A stretch of 64,000 nucleotides of DNA from Theobroma cacao (lineage: Eukaryota; Streptophyta; Magnoliopsida; Malvales; Malvaceae), in NCBI RefSeq assembly GCF_000208745.1, contig NC_030854.1, positions 33,073,082-33,137,081 on the forward strand, written 5' to 3'. Under the pieces are notes generated by a model. The model searched no databases, was not told where the DNA came from, and worked only from the letters and a program-made list of their open reading frames with translations. The position numbers and the translations under genes were made by a program. Positions 58,770 through 64,000 of the stretch are shown here, one piece after another; positions within the stretch are counted from its first letter, which is position 1; each line of letters opens with the position of its first letter.

Positions 58770-60335
58770 ATTGAGTATTTTATATTGCAATGTGTTGATT
58801 ATTATTGTTATGGACTTTGTGGTTTTGCTTTTGAATAAATATTTATTAACTAGGCCTAATAAATATTTATTGTATGTTTATCTTTGTTGCTCTCTTCATA
58901 ACAATACAAATCATGAATATGAATATCTAATTTTTGCAGTTATGGTTTGTTTGGGTTTACGTAAAAATTTAAATAGGAGAAAAAAGATTGTAGCTACATT
59001 GATAGTGTTCTTGGAGATGTATATTGTTGTTATTTAGTTTTGGCTTATGTTGACATTCATTTGTGTTTTACAAAATTGTGGGCAAAGAATGAGATTTTAT
59101 AACTTATATATTTTTTTTTTTGCAAATCAAGAGTATGTGATGCAACTTGTGCATGATAATGATTTTTCATATATTTCACAAGCTAGAATGAATACGCGTA
59201 CCTTTTTTAAACTATGTGAGATACTAGAAAATATTGAAGGGTTGAAGTTAATGAGGAACATACTTGTAAATGAGCATGTAGCGATATTTTTATATATTAT
59301 TGCTCATCATCTTAAAAGTCTAGTTATTAAACAAAATTTTAGAAGGTTAAGTGAGACAATTAGTCGACACTTTCATAAGGTGTTAAATGCAGTGATAAAG
59401 TTGTAAGATCATTTGCTTAAAAAACTTGAGCTCATTCCAACAAACTCTATGGACAATAGGTGGAAGTGGTTTAAGGTAGATTAATCATCTTATTGATTTT
59501 GTAGCTATACATACAAGACAACAATAGGTTTTTCTGATAAAAGTTAATTCCATTTTAATTTTAGAATTGTTTAGATGCTTTAGATGGGACAGATATAAAG
59601 GTTGAGGTGCTAAGTGCAAATAAACCTAGATATTGAACTCATAAGTGTGACATTGCAACAAATATGTTAAGTGTACATACATCTAACATGCAATTTACCT
59701 ATGTTTTTCTTGGCTGAGAAAGATCAATAGTTGATGGTAGAGTTTTTTGAGATGCAATTACTAAGAGACATGGACTTAAAATGTCTCATGGTAAGTTTTT
59801 CTAAGATAATAGGAAGCTTAAGGTTTTTCACTATAAAATTATATCAAGTAAATAAATAAATTAATAATTAATTTTTTTATATAGGTTGTTATTACCTTGT
59901 TGATACGAAATATACAAATTGTGAGGGCTTTCTTGGACTTTTCAAGAGTCAAATGTATCATTTGTATGAATGGCGTCAAGGTCATCAACCAACAACTCCC
60001 GAATAATTTTTTAATAGGAAACATGCAACTGCTCGCAATGTAATTGAGAAATGTTTTGGGTTGCTAAAATTATTTGGGGTTTCCTTAGAAGCCTATCATT
60101 TTATCTAATTAGAATACATAATCGGATTATTATAGCTTACTATTTGCTTCACAATTTGACCTTATTGAAGATGAACTGGGTGAATATCTTCAGATAACAC
60201 AGTTCTTGAGGGGGAAGATGCAATAATTGTTATTAACCCCACTTATGCTTGGACTAATTAGAGAATGCAATTGGCAAATGAAATGTTTACTGAATGGCAA
60301 ACATCTAGGCGAAATCAAAATTGAAGATGAAGTTT
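58770..60335 (+). mobile_element. PIF/Harbinger transposase (nuclease) remnant
   Basis: An N-terminal DUF8040-like part (about 59125-59406) reads SYISQARMNTRTFFKLCEIL and RRLSETISRHFHKVLNAVIK. A HARBI1-type DDE nuclease part in broken frames reads CLDALDGTDIKVEVLSANKP (about 59568), CDIATNMLSVHTSNMQFTYV, and GCYYLVDTKYTNCEGFLGLF (about 59884), then ARNVIEKCFGLLK. In intact elements this protein cuts and moves the transposon together with a MYB-like partner. Stops and frameshifts make it inactive. Confidence 0.8.
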
Positions 60336-61535
60336 GTTTTTGTATAGATCAAAATAGATTTTTGGCTTAGGTAGACTTGATAGGGCAACTTGTTCTTTTG
60401 AATAGACGAAAATAGATTTCTATCTTGGTTGTGATTATGATAATTATACTAAGATATTTATATTTCATTTATCACTATGATTATTTATTTGATAAATAAA
60501 TTTTTACTTTTTGATAGTAAAAAATGTCTTCATCTTCAACCATTCCTTCTCAAAGTTCCAAAAAAAAAAAAAACAAAAAAAAAATGGACCCACAATGAAG
60601 ATGTTTTACTAGTATCATGTTTGGTTAATCTCCACAATAATGGAACATATAATGTAGACACTAGTTTCAGATGTGGTTATTTGTTAGAACTCGAAAGAAT
60701 GATTGAAAAAAGTTTACCACATATAAACTTGAAGGCCAAACCTCACATAAAATCAAGGATTAAGACCTTTAAGAAAGAAGGAACAATTGTACATGATACG
60801 GTACAAGGAAAAGGTAATAGTAGATTTGGTTGGGACAATGAAATAAGGAAAAGACCTTATTGAAGTGGGTGAATATCTTCAGATAACACAGTACTTGAGG
60901 GGGAAGATGCAGTAATTGTTATTAACCCCACTTATGCTTGGACTAACTGGAGAATGCAATTGGCAAATGAAATGTTTACTGAATGGCAAACATCTAGGCA
61001 GAATCAAAATTGAAGATGAAGTTTGTTTTTGTATAGATCAAAATAGATTTTTGGCTTAGGTAGACTTGATAGGGCAACTTGTTCTTTTGAATAGACGAAA
61101 ATAGGTTTCTATCTCGGTTGTGATTATGATAATTATACTAAGATATTTATATTTCATTTATCACTATGATTATCTATTTGATAAATAAATTTTTACTTTT
61201 TGATAGTAAAGAATGTCTTCATCTTCAACCATTCCTTCTTAAAGTTCCAAAAAAAAAAAAAAAATGAACCCAAAATGAAGATGTTTTACTAATATCATGT
61301 TCGGTAAATCTTCACAATAAGGAAACATATAATGTAGACATCAGTTTCAGATGTGGTTATTTGTTAGAACTCAAAAGAATGATTGAAAAAAGTTTACCAA
61401 ATATAAACTTGAAGGCCAAACCTCACATAGAATCAAGGATTAAAACCTTAAAGAAAGAAAGAACAATTGTACATGATATGGTACAAGGAAAAGGTAATAG
61501 TAGATTTGGTTAGGACAATGAAAGGAACGTAGTTA
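60158..61535. repeat. 0.69-kb tandem duplication within the Harbinger remnant
   Basis: 60158-60850 (from GACCTTATTGAAG through the end of the nuclease gene and the start of the MYB/SANT gene) is repeated at about 60851-61535 with a few percent differences and small indels. The junction reuses GACCTTATTGAAG. Confidence 0.85.
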
Positions 61536-62212
61536 TTACTGAAGATCCTATATGGGATTCTTATATAAGTATAAATATGTTGTTTAAATTTGTTTACATA
61601 TTTGATTTTATTTTCTTATCATTATTATACATAATAATATTATTTATTTACTTTGATTAGAGTCACAAAGATGCTGCTCAGTTTAGAAAAACGAATTTTT
61701 CTTTTTTTTAATGAGTTGTTTGATATTCATGTTAAAGATCGACAACAAAACAAGATGTTCAAACTCCTACAAATATCCTAGATGAAATTGAAGAAGATGC
61801 TACTCACGTGATAGATGAAGATTTTGCATGTAACTATGAAATTGGTTTGGATGATGTGGATGTTTTTACTACCCAACCTCAACCATCAATTGATAAAAGA
61901 AATCAAAATTCTACAGCAAGTAAGAGGCGAAGGATCGATAACATTTCTGAAGCGGATGAGTTTGAAAAATTTATGGATGCTACCATTTTATTGAGTGAGA
62001 AATTAGAAAACATTGGAACTTCATTGGGCCATGCTCTCAAGACTGAAGTACTTTTACGTCAAAAAAATCTTCAAGATTTGAATAGCGGATTACGTGAGGT
62101 TATGGGTTTGACAAAGAATAAAATAAACGAGACATCTTACAAACTTACTAATTATCCATCTCAAATGATTTACATTTTTACTTTTCCCCCTAACGTAGAC
62201 TTAAATGGTTGA
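60520..62212 (+). mobile_element. Harbinger-associated MYB/SANT-like protein remnant
   Basis: The first copy (60520-60863) encodes KKWTHNEDVLLVSCLVNLHN and PHIKSRIKTFKKEGTIVHD, the Myb/SANT-like domain typical of the accessory gene of PIF/Harbinger elements. The duplicated second copy (to about 61535) carries more stops. The C-terminal part, 61808-62212, is open (RRRIDNISEADEFEKFMDAT, then a helical region) and belongs to the same protein family. In intact elements it binds the terminal repeats and recruits the nuclease. It is not functional as it stands. Confidence 0.7.
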
Positions 62213-64000
62213 GAAAGATTATTTCAAGGCCTTAATGTTGAAATAGTTTGGTCTTTCAAGACTTCATTGTTAGTTGGTGAAAATTTAAAAACTTGCTAGT
62301 TGGTTCTTCTATAATACCAAGATTATTCTGGATGTCTGTGTTCTTATCTATTAGTATGAATGTTTGTGTTCTTGAATATTATTTTGGATATTTGTGTTCT
62401 TAATTAATATCTTCATCTCATATATTTATGAATAAGGTTTTTGTAAATTGTGATAATATGGTCTTCACTTGTTTTTGTTGTAAATTATGGATAAGTATTG
62501 TTTTTTTTTTTCCTCTTTCTCTAAATCCAATAGGGACATGTAGAAAAAAGAGTAAATTAATACCAAAGGTATCATTAAACAAACTAAAATTAAAGAGTAG
62601 TTATTATTAACAAATATTATTAAATTATTTTTGTATTTTGATAAAAAGTATTACTTATTTACAATAAAGAGTATTTTTTCTCATCATCTGTTATTTGCGT
62701 GTTTTTGTTTTTTACTTAAAAAATTTTTAAATTTTGATAAAAGGTATTTTTGTCATTTATTAGTTATTCTTTAATCATTCCTAAAATTATTCTTATCAAC
62801 CAAACAATGGATTAGTAATAATAACAATTCTCATCCTATTCCATTTCCATAAACCAATCTATATAATAGTTATTCTTTCCTTATTCTATTCTCACGGAAT
62901 AGTTATTTCATTATCATTCTGTTTCTTTCTACGAACTAAGCATATTGTCAGTTAATTAGGCTATTCATTTTTGACGCATATAAAAGAAATTAAACAAAAA
63001 AAATTACTTTTTATAATTTTTGTGATATATTTTATAAAATAATCTAATTTAAAGTAGATAATAATTTTTACATTTTTTACTTTTTAATATTTACATTTTT
63101 TATTTTATATTTTTAAATTTGAAATTAAAAATACAAATTAGGTTTTCTTTTTCAAAATGAAAATTATAACATTTTTCTTCTCAATTTTCAAATTAAAATT
63201 TTTTTATTAATTGGATTTAAAATTTTTTATTTCAAAATATATTTTTAATTATAAAATGTGTTTTCAAAAATTAAATAAATGAAAATTTCATATATTGCCT
63301 GCTAGCATTATGTGTCAAACACGCTACTTGAGTTAAGAATTCAACCGATAAAAAGAGCCAAAACATATGATTTGAAAAATGTGAAGACTAAGCTATTTAG
63401 TTTATTTTTGTAATTTAATTTTACATAATACATTTTGTTAGAAAAAATTACCCACTTCTCTTAAAAATCTATCCAATTCTTTTTTATAAAACTACTCATA
63501 AATAACTTTTTATTGTCTTCCAAAACAATTTTTGTTTTTTGCATATTCTAGTTTTTAAAGTCAAAACAATGGCTATATTGACTTTTACAACTGTGACCTG
63601 TGACCAATACTATGAGTTATTTGGTTTTAAAAATGCCATCATGAAAAACAACTGAAGCTGTCATCCATGGAAGCCAAGAAATATTTGAAGAGTATGAGTT
63701 AGCAGATTAATTAGTTCAGCAAGAACATTATAACACCCAAGCAAGTAGTAACCAGAATCATACTGTTTATTATCAGCTATCCTTCTGCAGTATACACCTC
63801 AAGCTAACAATTTTTCCTGTTCAGGTCTGCATAAACTGGACTGCAGTTCCCAATAACATGAACCGCCTGCCGTATTATCCATATTTATTATATTACAGTA
63901 CTAATTACAAACGATCATTCAAGCTATCTTTGTAAATGAAATCAATGGTAATTAGGAACATACAACACTATCCTTAGGGTAACCCTCTAGTTGGCACTTG
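62213..64000. other. AT-rich right end of the window, no gene supported
   Basis: 62800-62945 holds ATTCT/ATTCC-rich sequence ending AACTAAGCAT, a possible right end of the Harbinger element. The rest is AT-rich. Close to the right edge, composition becomes less AT-biased (63640-64000) and could be the 3' end of a neighbouring minus-strand gene, but too little is visible to claim it. Confidence 0.4.

Noticed and set aside
63937..64000. Short minus-strand frame at the right edge ending in a stop, possibly a last exon
   Set aside because: Only about 17 codons are visible, with no recognisable family and no confirmed splice acceptor within the window.

Overview
This is a nuclear segment of a eudicot plant genome. 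It is AT-rich and has short, canonically spliced introns. It carries plant-specific families: CYP89A P450s, a P-class PPR protein, a folate-biopterin transporter and plant-type uS5m. Decayed LINE, Harbinger, hAT-like and LTR elements lie between the genes. I cannot name the species.

Left third and centre (1-31000): four CYP89A-like P450 genes lie on the minus strand. The first (1161-2702) is the most diverged. The other three belong to a tandem triplication, about 10973-18800, 18801-25570 and 25617-30918. Each unit pairs a minus-strand CYP89A head-to-head with a plus-strand two-exon gene for DNA polymerase delta subunit 4 (POLD4). Decay is complementary: unit 1 has a frameshifted CYP89A and an intact POLD4; unit 2 has an intact CYP89A and a POLD4 with a GT-to-GC splice donor and changes in its conserved core; unit 3 is intact in both. 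The junction between units 2 and 3 contains filler DNA copied from nearby sequence.

Right of centre (31000-43800) are ordinary single-copy genes. They are a two-exon MFS folate-biopterin transporter (minus), an eight-exon mitochondrial ribosomal protein uS5m (minus), and a 1032-residue intronless PPR protein (plus) divergent from uS5m. TGGGCY (site II) motifs lie upstream of the POLD4 copies and of uS5m.

Right third (43800-64000): no intact gene is visible. It holds an F-box pseudogene, a stop-riddled L1-type LINE with both ORFs recognisable, an RRM-protein pseudogene, a solo LTR with a perfect 5-bp target duplication (55321-57695), and a decayed PIF/Harbinger element (nuclease plus MYB/SANT-like gene) with an internal 0.7-kb tandem duplication. 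Two further short LINE RNase H tails lie at about 2871-3000 and 7518-7735.

Single N characters occur at 7226, 10347, 19148 and 46050. Three of them separate near-identical direct repeats and look like unmerged contig overlaps. I found no CRISPR array, bacterial operon or clearly new enzymatic system. The most unusual content is the decaying CYP89A-POLD4 triplication and its junction.
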